This document shows positions 7,430 to 15,901 of a stretch of 44,925 bases of DNA, piece after piece (within the stretch, counting starts at the first letter, position 1; each line of letters opens with the position of its first letter). Below the pieces are notes generated by a model. It saw only the letters and a list, made by a program, of their open reading frames with translations. It did no database searches and was not told the origin of the DNA. The position numbers and the translations under genes are program-made. The stretch comes from Anaeroplasmataceae bacterium. Lineage in GTDB: Bacteria; Bacillota_I; Bacilli_A; Acholeplasmatales; JAEDCM01. The stretch spans positions 1-44,925 of the forward strand of contig JAEDCM010000012.1 in NCBI GenBank assembly GCA_016294165.1, read 5' to 3'.

Positions 7430-7625
7430 TGAAATAAAAGAATTAAGAGCATTAGACACTACTGTCCTAACTGAAAAGGTTGAGAAGCTTAAACAAGAAT
7501 TATTAAATTTACGTTTTCAATTAGCTTTAGGTCAATTAGAAAATACTGCTCAAATCTCAAAAATCAAAAAAACAATCGCTGTTATGAAAACAATCATTAG
7601 CGAAAAAGAAGCTAAGGCAGAATAA
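7419..7625 (+). CDS. rpmC: 50S ribosomal protein L29
   Basis: At 68 aa from ATG 7419 it reads MKTSEIKELRALD, followed by the LKQELLNLRFQLALGQLENTA motif of L29. A longer reading from TTG 7407 is possible, but MKTSEI fits the family start. It overlaps the end of rplP by 11 nt, which suggests coupling. L29 sits beside L23 at the tunnel exit and contributes to the nascent-chain factor site. Confidence 0.95.
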   Translation: MKTSEIKELRALDTTVLTEKVEKLKQELLNLRFQLALGQLENTAQISKIKKTIAVMKTIISEKEAKAE

Positions 7626-7636
7626 GGAGGATATTT

Positions 7637-7900
7637 ATGGAAGGACGTAATACACGTAAAGTTTTAACTGGTACAGTTGTTTCTGATGCAATGGATAAAA
7701 CAATTACTGTTTTAGTTGAAACATATAAAGAACATCGTTTATACGGAAAACGTGCTAAATATTCTAAAAAATATGCCGTTCATGATGAAAACAACCAAGC
7801 TAAGGTTGGCGATGTTGTAAAAATTATGGAAACTAGACCTCTTTCAAAGAACAAATGTTTCCGTTTAGTTGAAATTGTTGAAGAAAAAGTAGTTTTATAA
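7637..7900 (+). CDS. rpsQ: 30S ribosomal protein S17
   Basis: At 87 aa it is an OB-fold protein with the family core LTGTVVSDAMDKTITVLVE, the basic loop LYGKRAKYSKKY, and the end METRPLSKNKCFRLVEIVE. It binds 16S rRNA early in 5'-domain assembly. RBS AAGGAGG; it lies 11 bp after rpmC. Confidence 0.97.
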   Translation: MEGRNTRKVLTGTVVSDAMDKTITVLVETYKEHRLYGKRAKYSKKYAVHDENNQAKVGDVVKIMETRPLSKNKCFRLVEIVEEKVVL

Positions 7901-7931
7901 TAAATCATGTTCCTGAAGGGAGGTTCTCAAA

Positions 7932-8300
7932 ATGGTTCAACAAGAAAGTAGATTAGTTGTTGCAGACAACTCAGGTGCTCGTGAAATCTTAATCATCAAA
8001 GTATTAGGTGGTTCATTTAATAAATTTGCAAACATCGGTGATGTTGTTGTTGCTACAGTTAAAAAAGCTACACCAGGTGGTGTTGTTAAAAAAGGTGATG
8101 TAGTTAAGGCGGTAGTTGTTAGAACAAAACAAGGATTAAGACGCCAAGACGGTTCATATATTAAATTTGATGAAAACGCAGCGGTAATCATTAAAGAAGA
8201 TTTAAATCCGCGCGGAACTCGTATTTTCGGTCCTGTTGCTCGTGAACTTCGTGATAAAAACTTCATGAAGATTGTGTCACTTGCGCCGGAAGTATTATAA
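7932..8300 (+). CDS. rplN: 50S ribosomal protein L14
   Basis: At 122 aa this is the exact family length. It begins MVQQESRLVVADNSGAREI and contains KKGDVVKAVVVRTKQGLRR, DENAAVIIKEDLNPRGTRIF and the end FMKIVSLAPEVL. L14 forms bridges B5 and B8 with 16S rRNA and is the contact for the silencing factor RsfS. RBS GGGAGG. Confidence 0.98.
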   Translation: MVQQESRLVVADNSGAREILIIKVLGGSFNKFANIGDVVVATVKKATPGGVVKKGDVVKAVVVRTKQGLRRQDGSYIKFDENAAVIIKEDLNPRGTRIFGPVARELRDKNFMKIVSLAPEVL

Positions 8301-8315
8301 TAGGAGGTGCAAAAT

Positions 8316-8699
8316 ATGCGTATTAAAACAGGAGACACAGTAGTTGTTATTTCAGGAAAATGCAGTTACGAAAACGACGCAAAAGGAAAAATTAAAGAGA
8401 AGAAAGAAAGAGTCGTTAATGATAAAACTGTTGAAGTAGCATCTGTTGGAAAAGTATTAAAAACTTTCCCAAAAGAAAACAAGGTAATTGTTGAGGGTGT
8501 TAATAAGGTTAAGAAACATGTTAAGCCAAACCAAGCAAATGCTGAAGGGCAAATTGTTGAGGTTGAAGCACCAATCCATGTTTCAAATGTTATGATTTTA
8601 GACCCAAAAGACAAAAAACCTACCAGAGTTGGATATAAAGAAGTAAACGGAAAAAAAGTTCGTTATGCTAAAAAATCTGGTACAGTACTTGATAAATAA
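8316..8699 (+). CDS. rplX: 50S ribosomal protein L24
   Basis: At 127 aa from ATG 8316 (MRIKTGDTVVVISG) it has a KOW motif near its N-terminus. L24 is an assembly initiator on the 5' end of 23S rRNA. A GTG 9 nt upstream (8307) lies within the GGAGG itself, so ATG 8316 is the start. It is longer than the common 100-105 aa form: residues about 20-45 (NDAKGKIKEKKERVVNDKTV) look like an insertion splitting the usual GKDKGKxGKV stretch. Confidence 0.95.
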   Translation: MRIKTGDTVVVISGKCSYENDAKGKIKEKKERVVNDKTVEVASVGKVLKTFPKENKVIVEGVNKVKKHVKPNQANAEGQIVEVEAPIHVSNVMILDPKDKKPTRVGYKEVNGKKVRYAKKSGTVLDK

Positions 8700-8713
8700 A
8701 GGAGGTTAAGCAA

Positions 8714-9256
8714 GTGAATCGCTTACACGAAAAATACGAAACAGTAATTAAAAAAGAATTACATGATAAATTCGGTTATACAAGCGTAATGGAAATTCCA
8801 AAGCTTGAAAAGATCGTTGTAAACATGGGTTGTGGAGATGCTGTTTCAAATTCAAAAGCATTAGAAGATGCAATTGAAGAATTAAAAGTAATCACTGGGC
8901 AAAAACCAATTGCAACTAAAGCTAAAAAATCAATCGCAAACTTTAAATTACGTGAAGGAATGCCAATTGGTGCAAAAGTAACTTTACGTGGAGAAAGAAT
9001 GTATGAATTCTTAGATAAATTAGTTTCAATTGCGTTACCACGCGTTCGTGATTTCCGTGGAATTTCTGCTAACTCATTTGATGGTCGTGGAAATTACACT
9101 GTAGGAGTTAAAGAACAATTAATTTTCCCTGAAATTAACTTTGATAAGGTTAAAAAAGTTCGTGGAATGGATATTGTAATTGTTACTACGGCAAAAACTG
9201 ATGAAGAAGGACGTGCTTTACTAGATCTTCTTGGTGTGCCGTTCAGAAAGAAATAA
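8714..9256 (+). CDS. rplE: 50S ribosomal protein L5
   Basis: At 180 aa it matches L5. It has FGYTSVMEIPKLEKIVVNMG, KPIATKAKKSIANFKLREG, the DFRGISANSFDGRGNYTVG segment and the end GRALLDLLGVPFRK. It binds 5S rRNA and forms the central-protuberance bridge. It starts with GTG; GGAGG at 8701-8705 is 8 nt upstream. Confidence 0.97.
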   Translation: MNRLHEKYETVIKKELHDKFGYTSVMEIPKLEKIVVNMGCGDAVSNSKALEDAIEELKVITGQKPIATKAKKSIANFKLREGMPIGAKVTLRGERMYEFLDKLVSIALPRVRDFRGISANSFDGRGNYTVGVKEQLIFPEINFDKVKKVRGMDIVIVTTAKTDEEGRALLDLLGVPFRKK

Positions 9257-9271
9257 GGAGGACGTTAAAAC

Positions 9272-9457
9272 ATGGCAAAAACATCAATGGTTGTTAAGTC
9301 ACATCGCAAACCAAAATTTGAAGTTCGTGAATACACACGTTGTGAACGTTGCGGACGTCCACATGCAGTAATTCGCAAATTTAAACTATGTCGTATTTGC
9401 TTCAGAGAATTAGCTTACAAAGGGCAAATTCCTGGTGTTAGAAAAGCAAGTTGGTAA
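9272..9457 (+). CDS. rpsZ: 30S ribosomal protein S14, zinc type (type Z)
   Basis: At 61 aa it is the short zinc-binding form: CERCGRPH supplies two Cys and CRICF two more (CxxC-x12-CxxC). It starts MAKTSMVVKSHRKPKFEVRE and ends GQIPGVRKASW. It binds the 30S head with S10 and S19. The zinc ligands suggest that a zinc-free paralogue may exist elsewhere under Zur control, as in Bacillus, though none is in this window. RBS AAGGAGG. Confidence 0.97.
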   Translation: MAKTSMVVKSHRKPKFEVREYTRCERCGRPHAVIRKFKLCRICFRELAYKGQIPGVRKASW

Positions 9458-9496
9458 AAAAAATAATTTCTCATTTGCTGGGAAGGAGGCAATATT

Positions 9497-9895
9497 ATGG
9501 TAATGACAGATCCAATCGCGGATATGTTAACACGTATCAGAAATGCTAATCAAATGAAACATGAAAAGGTATCTATGCCAGCTTCAAAAATTAAGTTAGA
9601 AGTTTTAAGAGTATTAAAAGAAGAAGGGTTCATTGTTGATTATGCATTAACTGAAGATAACAAACAAAATGTTATCACTGTAACATTAAAATATGCAGCT
9701 AATAACGAAAGAGTTATTAAAGGTTTAAAAAGAATTTCTAAACCAGGTTTAAGAGTATATGCTGGTGTAAATGAAGTTCCAAAAGTTTTAAACGGATTAG
9801 GTATTGCAATTATTTCTACATCAAAAGGTGTTATGACTGACAAAGAAGCTCGTAAACAACAAGTTGGTGGAGAAGTATTAGCATTCGTTTGGTAA
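9497..9895 (+). CDS. rpsH: 30S ribosomal protein S8
   Basis: At 132 aa it is standard length. It starts MVMTDPIADMLTRIRNAN, with RISKPGLRVYAG in the middle and the C-terminal GLGIAIISTSKGVMTDKEARK motif with VGGEVLAFVW. S8 binds helix 21 of 16S rRNA and, in other species, represses the spc operon. RBS GGAGG at 9484-9488 supports ATG 9497; ATG 9503 is an alternative. Confidence 0.97.
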   Translation: MVMTDPIADMLTRIRNANQMKHEKVSMPASKIKLEVLRVLKEEGFIVDYALTEDNKQNVITVTLKYAANNERVIKGLKRISKPGLRVYAGVNEVPKVLNGLGIAIISTSKGVMTDKEARKQQVGGEVLAFVW

Positions 9896-9920
9896 TAAAA
9901 ATTACAAGGAGGTATTCATT

Positions 9921-10463
9921 ATGTCTCGTATTGGAAATAAGGTAATTAATGTACCTGCAGGAGTAATAGTTGAAGTTGCTGATAACAATTTAGTAACTGT
10001 AGCTGGTCCTAAAGGAACTTTAAAGTTTAAATTCAATAATGATATGAAATTCAATATCAGTGCGACAGAAATCGTGGTTGAAAGACCAAGTGATTCAAAG
10101 GAACATAAAACTATCCATGGAACAACAAGAGCTTTATTACATAATATGGTTGTTGGTGTTTCTGAAGGATTCAGCAAGAAATTAGAAATCAACGGAGTTG
10201 GGTATCGTGCCCAAGTTCAAGGACAAACTTTAACAATTAACGCTGGTTATTCAAATCCAGTTGTTATGGAAATTCCAGCAGGAATCACTGTAGTATGTCC
10301 AAAAAATACTGAAATGGTTATTTCAGGATCTGATAAACAAGCTGTTGGTGAATTTGCGGCTAATGTTCGTAGCGTACGTGGACCAGAACCATACAAAGGT
10401 AAAGGTATTAAATATTCTACTGAAACTATTCGTCGTAAAGAAGGAAAAACAGCTAAGAAGTAA
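9921..10463 (+). CDS. rplF: 50S ribosomal protein L6
   Basis: At 180 aa it has two L6 domains. It starts MSRIGNKVINVPAGV, contains HGTTRALLHNMVVGVSEGF and KLEINGVGYRAQVQG, and ends PEPYKGKGIKY with a basic tail. L6 sits near the sarcin-ricin loop and the EF-G binding site. RBS AAGGAGG. Confidence 0.98.
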   Translation: MSRIGNKVINVPAGVIVEVADNNLVTVAGPKGTLKFKFNNDMKFNISATEIVVERPSDSKEHKTIHGTTRALLHNMVVGVSEGFSKKLEINGVGYRAQVQGQTLTINAGYSNPVVMEIPAGITVVCPKNTEMVISGSDKQAVGEFAANVRSVRGPEPYKGKGIKYSTETIRRKEGKTAKK

Positions 10464-10491
10464 TCCAAGATAAAGAAAGGAGACAATTGCA

Positions 10492-10842
10492 ATGATTAAT
10501 AAACAATCAAGCAATGAAATGCGTAAGAAAAGACATTTAAGAATTCGTGCAAACGTAATTGGAACTGCAAGTCGTCCTCGTTTAAACGTTTTCCGTTCTA
10601 ACGCAAATATTTATGCGCAAGTTATTGACGATGAAAATCAAGTAACTATCGCTAGTGCATCAAGTTTAGATATTGAAAATGGTGGAAACATCGATGCTGC
10701 TGCACAAGTAGGAAAACTAATTGCAGAACGCGCTTTAGCAAAAAATGTTAACGCAGTCGTTTTCGACCGTGGAGGATACCTTTATCATGGGCGAGTTAAA
10801 GCATTAGCAGAAGCAGCAAGAGCTGCAGGATTACAATTCTAA
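10492..10842 (+). CDS. rplR: 50S ribosomal protein L18
   Basis: At 116 aa it has RKKRHLRIRANVIGTASRPR and LNVFRSNANIYAQVIDD, then AVVFDRGGYLYHGRVKALAE and AARAAGLQF. It binds 5S rRNA together with L5. The N-terminus is slightly shorter than the Bacillus form. RBS AAAGGAG. Confidence 0.97.
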   Translation: MINKQSSNEMRKKRHLRIRANVIGTASRPRLNVFRSNANIYAQVIDDENQVTIASASSLDIENGGNIDAAAQVGKLIAERALAKNVNAVVFDRGGYLYHGRVKALAEAARAAGLQF

Positions 10843-10860
10843 GAAGGAGGTATCTTAATT

Positions 10861-11361
10861 ATGCGTCAAAATAATAATAAAGTAGAAAACGAGTTCGTAG
10901 AACGCGTTGTACATATTAATCGTATCACTAAAGTAGTTAAAGGTGGACGTCGCTTCCGTTTCTCAGCATTAGTTATTGTTGGAGATAAGAACGGTAGAAT
11001 TGGATTTGGTACAGGAAAAGCACAAGAAGTACCAGATGCAATCAAAAAGGCAATTGAAAATGCTAAGAAGAGCATGTTCATGGTACCTAAAGTTGGAACA
11101 ACAATTCCACATGAAATTACAGGTTCTTACGGAGCAGGTAAAGTAGTTTTACGTCCTGCTGCAGAAGGTACAGGAGTAATCGCAGGTGGACCTGTTCGTG
11201 CCGTATTAGAAATGGCTGGAATTTCTGATATTTTAAGTAAATCTTTAGGTTCAAACACACCAATTAATATGGTGCGTGCTACAGTTGAAGGATTAAAAGG
11301 ATTAAGAACTGCTGAGGGCGTTGCAGCTTTACGTGGTATCGATATTGAGAGGTTGAAATAA
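10861..11361 (+). CDS. rpsE: 30S ribosomal protein S5
   Basis: At 166 aa it is the family length. It has FVERVVHINRITKVVKGGRR, the GDKNGRIGFGTGKAQEVPDA motif, GAGKVVLRPAAEGTGVIAGG and the C-terminal SLGSNTPINMVRAT. S5 lines the mRNA channel and affects fidelity; spectinomycin-resistance changes map to its N-terminal loop. RBS GAAGGAGG. Confidence 0.98.
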   Translation: MRQNNNKVENEFVERVVHINRITKVVKGGRRFRFSALVIVGDKNGRIGFGTGKAQEVPDAIKKAIENAKKSMFMVPKVGTTIPHEITGSYGAGKVVLRPAAEGTGVIAGGPVRAVLEMAGISDILSKSLGSNTPINMVRATVEGLKGLRTAEGVAALRGIDIERLK

Positions 11362-11363
11362 TT

Positions 11364-11543
11364 ATGAAAACAATTGAGATTAAATTAGTTAAAAGTTTAA
11401 TTGCTAAAAAACCTAATCAAGTTGCTACTGCAAAAGCTTTAGGTTTAAGCAAAGTAAATCAAACTGTAGTAAAAGAAGCAAATGAAGCCATTTTAGGAAT
11501 GGTAAAGACTATTAGTCATTTAGTCGAAGTAGTTGAAAAATAA
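11364..11543 (+). CDS. rpmD: 50S ribosomal protein L30
   Basis: At 59 aa it starts MKTIEIKLVKSLIAKKPNQV and continues with TAKALGLSKVNQTVV, then NEAILGMVKTISHLVEVVE. This is the L30 fold, although the usual GL..+.. N-terminal repeat is degenerate. It lies exactly in the L30 position between S5 and L15, and ATG 11364 begins 3 nt after the S5 stop. The RBS (GAGAGG) lies in the end of rpsE. Confidence 0.93.
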   Translation: MKTIEIKLVKSLIAKKPNQVATAKALGLSKVNQTVVKEANEAILGMVKTISHLVEVVEK

Positions 11544-11561
11544 CAAGGAGGTGCTTTGGTA

Positions 11562-11999
11562 ATGTTAAACGAATTAAAACCGGTTGCTGGAGCTAGACAA
11601 TCTCGTAAGAGAGTTGGACGTGGAACTGGAAGTGGACTAGGAAAAACTTCTGGTCGCGGAAACAAAGGACAAAACGCACGTTCTGGTGGTGGAGTTAGAT
11701 TAGGATTCGAAGGAGGACAAATTCCTTTATTCCAACGTCTTCCTAAAAGAGGATTTCAAAACGTTAACCGTAAAGAATATGCAGTTGTTAATTTAAGTGA
11801 TTTAAATAAATTCGAGGATGGAACAGTAGTTACTCCTGAATTATTAAAAGAAAGCAAAATCGTAAAAAAACTAGAATCAGGAATTAAAGTATTAGGACAA
11901 GGAAGTTTAGATAAAAAGTTGACAGTTAAAGCTCACAAGTTTTCTAAAACAGCTAGTGATGCAATTGTTAAGGCTGGCGGAACTGTCGAGGTGATTTAA
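11562..11999 (+). CDS. rplO: 50S ribosomal protein L15
   Basis: At 145 aa from ATG 11562 it starts MLNELKPVAGARQSRKRVG, with the glycine-rich RGTGSGLGKTSGRGNKGQ region and GFEGGQIPLFQRLPKRGF. The end KAHKFSKTASDAIVKAGG is the family C-terminus. A TTG at 11556 also gives an open frame, but it is only about 4 nt from the AAGGAGG. L15 is a late assembly protein. Its stop abuts the secY start. Confidence 0.96.
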   Translation: MLNELKPVAGARQSRKRVGRGTGSGLGKTSGRGNKGQNARSGGGVRLGFEGGQIPLFQRLPKRGFQNVNRKEYAVVNLSDLNKFEDGTVVTPELLKESKIVKKLESGIKVLGQGSLDKKLTVKAHKFSKTASDAIVKAGGTVEVI

Positions 12000-13289
12000 T
12001 TGTTTAATAAATTAAAACTTATATTAAATAATGGTAAAATCATGAGAAGGGTCGCCTTCACGCTTTTAATATTATTTATTTATAAAGCTGCCACTTGGAT
12101 TCCAGTTCCATTATTAGATACAACTCTAATTAAGGAAACAATCAAGGGATCAGGATTCATCGAATTTATGGATGCATTCTCAGGTGGAGCCCTAGGGCGT
12201 TATTCAATTGTTGCATTAGGAATTTCGCCTTATATCACGGCTTCCATTGTTACACAATTGTTACAAATGGATATTATTCCTATTTTCAAACAATGGGGAG
12301 AAGAAGGAGAAACAGGAAAAGCTAAGCTTAATCAAGTAACTAGATATATCGCTGTTGGTCTTGCATTTGTTCAATCAATTGTGCTAATTCTTGGAATTTC
12401 TTCAGCTAATCCTGAAAACATGCTTGTTATGGGAGCGGATGTTCCAACTGCAGTTGCAGTAATCTACATGAGTGTTGTTATGACTGCAGGTACAGCATTT
12501 GTTTTATGGCTAGCTGACTTAATTACACGTAAAGGTGTTGGAAATGGTTCATCAATGATTATCGCTGCTGGTATTCTTACAAGCTTACCTTCAATGATAT
12601 CAACTTTATGGAATCAACAAATTACAAATGGAGTAGGGGTTAAATCAACATTTATCTTCTGGTTCATTATGTTCTTATATGTTGTAGTATTAATTGGAGT
12701 AATCTATATGCAAATTGCAACTAGAAAGATTCCAACACAATACGCAAATAGACAAGGAAAAAGTGATTCAAATATTCCAATTAAACTTAATACTGCAGGA
12801 GTTATTCCTGTAATCTTTGCGTCAACATTAATGGGATTACCTATGACATTTGTATCAATGGCAAATGTTGACACAACTACTGGATGGGGATATTGGATTG
12901 ATCAAATCTTTGTATATACAAATCCAATTGGATTCATGCTATACATCTTCTTGATTTTTATATTCACATTCTTCTATTCATTCTTAATTATTAGCCCTGA
13001 AAAGATCGCTGATAATTTACAAAAACAAAATGCATTTATCCCAGGAGTTAGACCTGGTGAGGATACACAAGATTTTATCGCTCGAGTATTATTTAAAATT
13101 ACAATGCTTGGAGCTACATATTTAGCAATTTTAGCTATTATTCCAATTGTTACTTCAATGATTTTTGATTTACCGTCTGTTGTTTCAATCGGTGGTACAT
13201 CATTATTAATCATTGTCGGGGTTGCTGTCGAGACAATCAAACAATTAGAAACAGAAGCAACAGAAAAAACATACAAAGGATTTATGTAA
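12000..13289 (+). CDS. secY: Preprotein translocase subunit SecY
   Basis: At 429 aa, with ten expected membrane helices, this is the pore subunit of the SecYEG channel. Visible SecY features are VPLLDT at the N-terminus, GGALGRYSIVALGISPYITASI (helix 2/plug region, in part), the cytoplasmic loop RKIPTQYANRQG with PIKLNTAGVIPVIFA, and the C-terminal NLQKQNAFIPGVRPGEDT loop that contacts SecA and the ribosome. It starts with TTG 12000, directly after the rplO stop; GAGGTG at 11989-11994 within rplO is the RBS. This points to translational coupling. Confidence 0.97.
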   Translation: MFNKLKLILNNGKIMRRVAFTLLILFIYKAATWIPVPLLDTTLIKETIKGSGFIEFMDAFSGGALGRYSIVALGISPYITASIVTQLLQMDIIPIFKQWGEEGETGKAKLNQVTRYIAVGLAFVQSIVLILGISSANPENMLVMGADVPTAVAVIYMSVVMTAGTAFVLWLADLITRKGVGNGSSMIIAAGILTSLPSMISTLWNQQITNGVGVKSTFIFWFIMFLYVVVLIGVIYMQIATRKIPTQYANRQGKSDSNIPIKLNTAGVIPVIFASTLMGLPMTFVSMANVDTTTGWGYWIDQIFVYTNPIGFMLYIFLIFIFTFFYSFLIISPEKIADNLQKQNAFIPGVRPGEDTQDFIARVLFKITMLGATYLAILAIIPIVTSMIFDLPSVVSIGGTSLLIIVGVAVETIKQLETEATEKTYKGFM

Positions 13290-13300
13290 AAGGTGATAAA

Positions 13301-13945
13301 ATGAGTAGAATGCTTATTATGGGGCCTCCAGGGGCTGGAAAAGGAACTCAAGCTGCTAATATTGTGAAATATTATGGTGTTCCACATATTTCTACTGGAG
13401 ATATGTTTAGAGCAGCAATTAAAAATGAAACTGAATTAGGAAAATTAGCTAAATCTTATATGGATAAAGGTGAATTAGTACCAGATTCAGTAACAATCGG
13501 AATTGTAAAAGAAAGATTATTACAACCTGATTGCAAAAAAGGATTTCTACTTGATGGTTTCCCAAGAAACTTAAATCAAGCTGAATCATTTGATGAAATG
13601 TTAGAATCTTTAGGAATTGCAGTGGACTTCGTTATAAACATTGAAGTTGATCCACAAATTCTAATTGATAGAGTTGTAGGACGTCGTGTATGTCCTGTCT
13701 GCGGGGCTACATTCCATGTTGAATACAATAAACCAAAGGTTGAAGGTATTTGCGATGAATGTGGTGCAGAATTAATCCAAAGAAAAGATGATACTGTTGA
13801 AACAGCAACTAATCGTTTAAAGGTTTATGCTGATCAAACAGCCCCATTGTTAAAATATTATCAAGAGCAAGTATTTAATGTAGATGGTAGTAAGTCTCTT
13901 GAAGAAGTGTTCGCTTCAATTAAAGAACACCTTGGAGAAAGATAA
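13301..13945 (+). CDS. adk: Adenylate kinase
   Basis: At 214 aa it catalyses ATP + AMP to 2 ADP. The P-loop is GPPGAGKGT (8-16), the AMP site includes ISTGDMFR, and DGFPR (85-89) is present. The LID domain holds four cysteines (131, 134, 151, 154) in two CxxC pairs, the zinc-binding form typical of Gram-positives. Conserved place after secY; the stop overlaps the map start by one base (TAATG). Confidence 0.98.
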   Translation: MSRMLIMGPPGAGKGTQAANIVKYYGVPHISTGDMFRAAIKNETELGKLAKSYMDKGELVPDSVTIGIVKERLLQPDCKKGFLLDGFPRNLNQAESFDEMLESLGIAVDFVINIEVDPQILIDRVVGRRVCPVCGATFHVEYNKPKVEGICDECGAELIQRKDDTVETATNRLKVYADQTAPLLKYYQEQVFNVDGSKSLEEVFASIKEHLGER

Positions 13946-14709
13946 TGATTACTATTAAGTCAGCTCGTGAAATTGAATTAATGAGGGAAGCTGGTCGAAT
14001 TGTTGCGCTAACCCATGAAGAGTTAAAAAAACATATAAAACCTGGGATATCAACATTAGAACTTGATAGAATTGCTGAAAAGACAATTAGGTCTTATGGC
14101 GCCATTCCGTCTTTTAAAGGATATGGAGGATTTCCAGGGAGTATCTGTGCATCAATCAATGAGGTTGTTGTTCATGGTATTCCCAAGGAGAAAACCATTT
14201 TAAAGGAAGGAGATATCATTGCAATTGATATCGGTGCTCAATACAAAGGATATCACGGTGATTCGGCTTGGAGCTATCCTGTCGGAAAAATCAGTGAAGA
14301 AGATCAAAGATTACTAGATGACACAGAAAAATCGTTGTTTGTAGGTCTTGAACAAGCAAAGCCTGGAAATAGATTGACAGATATCTCTCATGCAATTGAG
14401 GCATATTTAAAACCAAAGGGTTATGGGATTGTTGAAGATTATACAGGACACGGTTTGGGATCACATTTGCATGAGGACCCAGCAATCCCTAATTATGGTG
14501 AAGCTGGACATGGTCCAATATTAAAGGCTGGAATGACATTGGCAATTGAACCAATGGTCAATCTAGGAAGCAAGCGCGTAAGGGTGTTATTGGATAACTG
14601 GACTGCTGTTACAGTTGATAAGAAAAAAAGCGCTCATTTTGAACACTCAATTGTTATCACTGATAACGGATATGAGATTCTAACAACTTTGAATGGAGGC
14701 AATAAATAA
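13945..14709 (+). CDS. map: Methionine aminopeptidase, type I
   Basis: At 254 aa it removes the initiator Met from nascent chains. The five metal ligands are seen: two Asp in DIGAQYKGYHGD, His in GHGLGSHLHEDP, Glu in AIEPMV and Glu in HFEHSIVI. The neighbouring YHGDSAWSYPVG differs slightly from the usual GDxAxTxxVG. The start overlaps the adk stop (TAATG) and its stop overlaps infA (TAATG), so adk, map and infA are probably translationally coupled. Confidence 0.97.
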   Translation: MITIKSAREIELMREAGRIVALTHEELKKHIKPGISTLELDRIAEKTIRSYGAIPSFKGYGGFPGSICASINEVVVHGIPKEKTILKEGDIIAIDIGAQYKGYHGDSAWSYPVGKISEEDQRLLDDTEKSLFVGLEQAKPGNRLTDISHAIEAYLKPKGYGIVEDYTGHGLGSHLHEDPAIPNYGEAGHGPILKAGMTLAIEPMVNLGSKRVRVLLDNWTAVTVDKKKSAHFEHSIVITDNGYEILTTLNGGNK

Positions 14710-14927
14710 TGGCCAAAGAAGATTTTATTGAAGTAGAAGCTAAGGTTATTGAAGTATTACCAAGTACTAAATTTATAGTGGAATTAGAGAATGGACACCA
14801 AGTGGTTGCGCACGTTTCTGGTAAAATCCGTATGAATAACATACGCATCTTACCAGGTGACACAGTTACTGTGGAACTATCACCATATGACTTAACACGT
14901 GGGCGTATAACATATCGTAAGAAATAA
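14709..14927 (+). CDS. infA: Translation initiation factor IF-1
   Basis: At 72 aa it is a single OB fold with the full family length: VIEVLPSTKFIVELENGHQV, VSGKIRMNNIRILPGD, and SPYDLTRGRITYR. It binds the A site of the 30S subunit during initiation. The start overlaps the map stop by one base. Confidence 0.98.
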   Translation: MAKEDFIEVEAKVIEVLPSTKFIVELENGHQVVAHVSGKIRMNNIRILPGDTVTVELSPYDLTRGRITYRKK

Positions 14928-14956
14928 ATCTAACCACGCTTTAGGAGGAAAATTAT

Positions 14957-15070
14957 ATGAAAGTAAGACCATCTGTTAAACCTATATGCGACAAATGCAA
15001 GGTTATTAAAAGAAAAGGTAAAGTAATGGTTATTTGTGAAAACCCTAAACACAAACAAAAACAAGGATAA
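14957..15070 (+). CDS. rpmJ: 50S ribosomal protein L36
   Basis: At 37 aa it reads MKVRPSVKPICDKCKVIKRK and ends NPKHKQKQG. The CxxC, a later Cys and a His form the zinc ribbon of the C+ type. It sits between infA and rpsM as in most Firmicutes. RBS TAGGAGG. Confidence 0.97.
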   Translation: MKVRPSVKPICDKCKVIKRKGKVMVICENPKHKQKQG

Positions 15071-15091
15071 TTTGTAGGAGGTGCAAAAAGT

Positions 15092-15457
15092 ATGGCACGT
15101 ATTGCAGGAATTGATATTCCAAGTGAAAAAAGAGTTGTAATTTCATTACAATATATTTATGGTATCGGACCAAGTATCGCTAAAGAGATTTTAGCAACAG
15201 CTAATGTAAGTGAAGATACTCGTGTTAAAAATTTAACTGAAGACGAATTAAGTAGAATCCGTACTGAGGTTGCTAAGGTTAAGGTTGAAGGAGATCTAAG
15301 ACGTGAAGTTGCATTAAACATTAAACGTTTAATGGAAATTGGAAGCTACCGTGGAATGAGACATCGTAGAAGCTTACCAGTTCGCGGACAAAACACTAGA
15401 AACAATGCTCGTACTCGCAAGGGTCCAGCTAAGACTATGGCAAATAAAAAGAAATAA
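15092..15457 (+). CDS. rpsM: 30S ribosomal protein S13
   Basis: At 121 aa it is full length, starting MARIAGIDIPSEKRVVISLQ. The helix-two-turn-helix region is followed by SYRGMRHRRSLPVRGQNT and the basic tail RTRKGPAKTMANKKK that reaches the P site. It forms bridges B1a/B1b with the 50S. RBS GTAGGAGG. Confidence 0.98.
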   Translation: MARIAGIDIPSEKRVVISLQYIYGIGPSIAKEILATANVSEDTRVKNLTEDELSRIRTEVAKVKVEGDLRREVALNIKRLMEIGSYRGMRHRRSLPVRGQNTRNNARTRKGPAKTMANKKK

Positions 15458-15477
15458 GCTAAGGAGGTCAATTTAAA

Positions 15478-15864
15478 ATGGCACGTAAACAAATTCGCAA
15501 ACGTCGTGTGAAGAGAAATGTCCCAGTTGGTATTGCTCATATTCATTCGACTTTCAATAATACAATTGTTTTAATTTCAGATCCAGCCGGAAACGCTATT
15601 GCATGGAGTAGCGCTGGAGCTCTAGGTTTTAAAGGAAGTCGTAAATCTACACCATTCGCTGCACAAATGGCTGCTGAAGCTGCTGGTAAATCAGCTGTAG
15701 ATCAAGGTGTACAAAAGGTAGAAGTTTCAGTTAAGGGACCAGGTCCAGGACGCGAAGCTGCTATTCGTTCTTTACAAACTGCAGGACTAGAAATAACATC
15801 TATTAAGGATGTTACACCAATCCCTCATAATGGATGCCGTCCACCAAAGAGACCACGTGGATAA
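15478..15864 (+). CDS. rpsK: 30S ribosomal protein S11
   Basis: At 128 aa it has GIAHIHSTFNNTIVLISDPA, GFKGSRKSTPFAAQMAAE, VKGPGPGREAAIRSLQTAGL and the end PHNGCRPPKRPRG. It stands on the 30S platform near the mRNA exit. RBS AAGGAGG. Confidence 0.98.
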   Translation: MARKQIRKRRVKRNVPVGIAHIHSTFNNTIVLISDPAGNAIAWSSAGALGFKGSRKSTPFAAQMAAEAAGKSAVDQGVQKVEVSVKGPGPGREAAIRSLQTAGLEITSIKDVTPIPHNGCRPPKRPRG

Positions 15865-15901
15865 TCTAATTTTTTGGGAAATTAAAAGGAGGCATTAGGA
15901 T

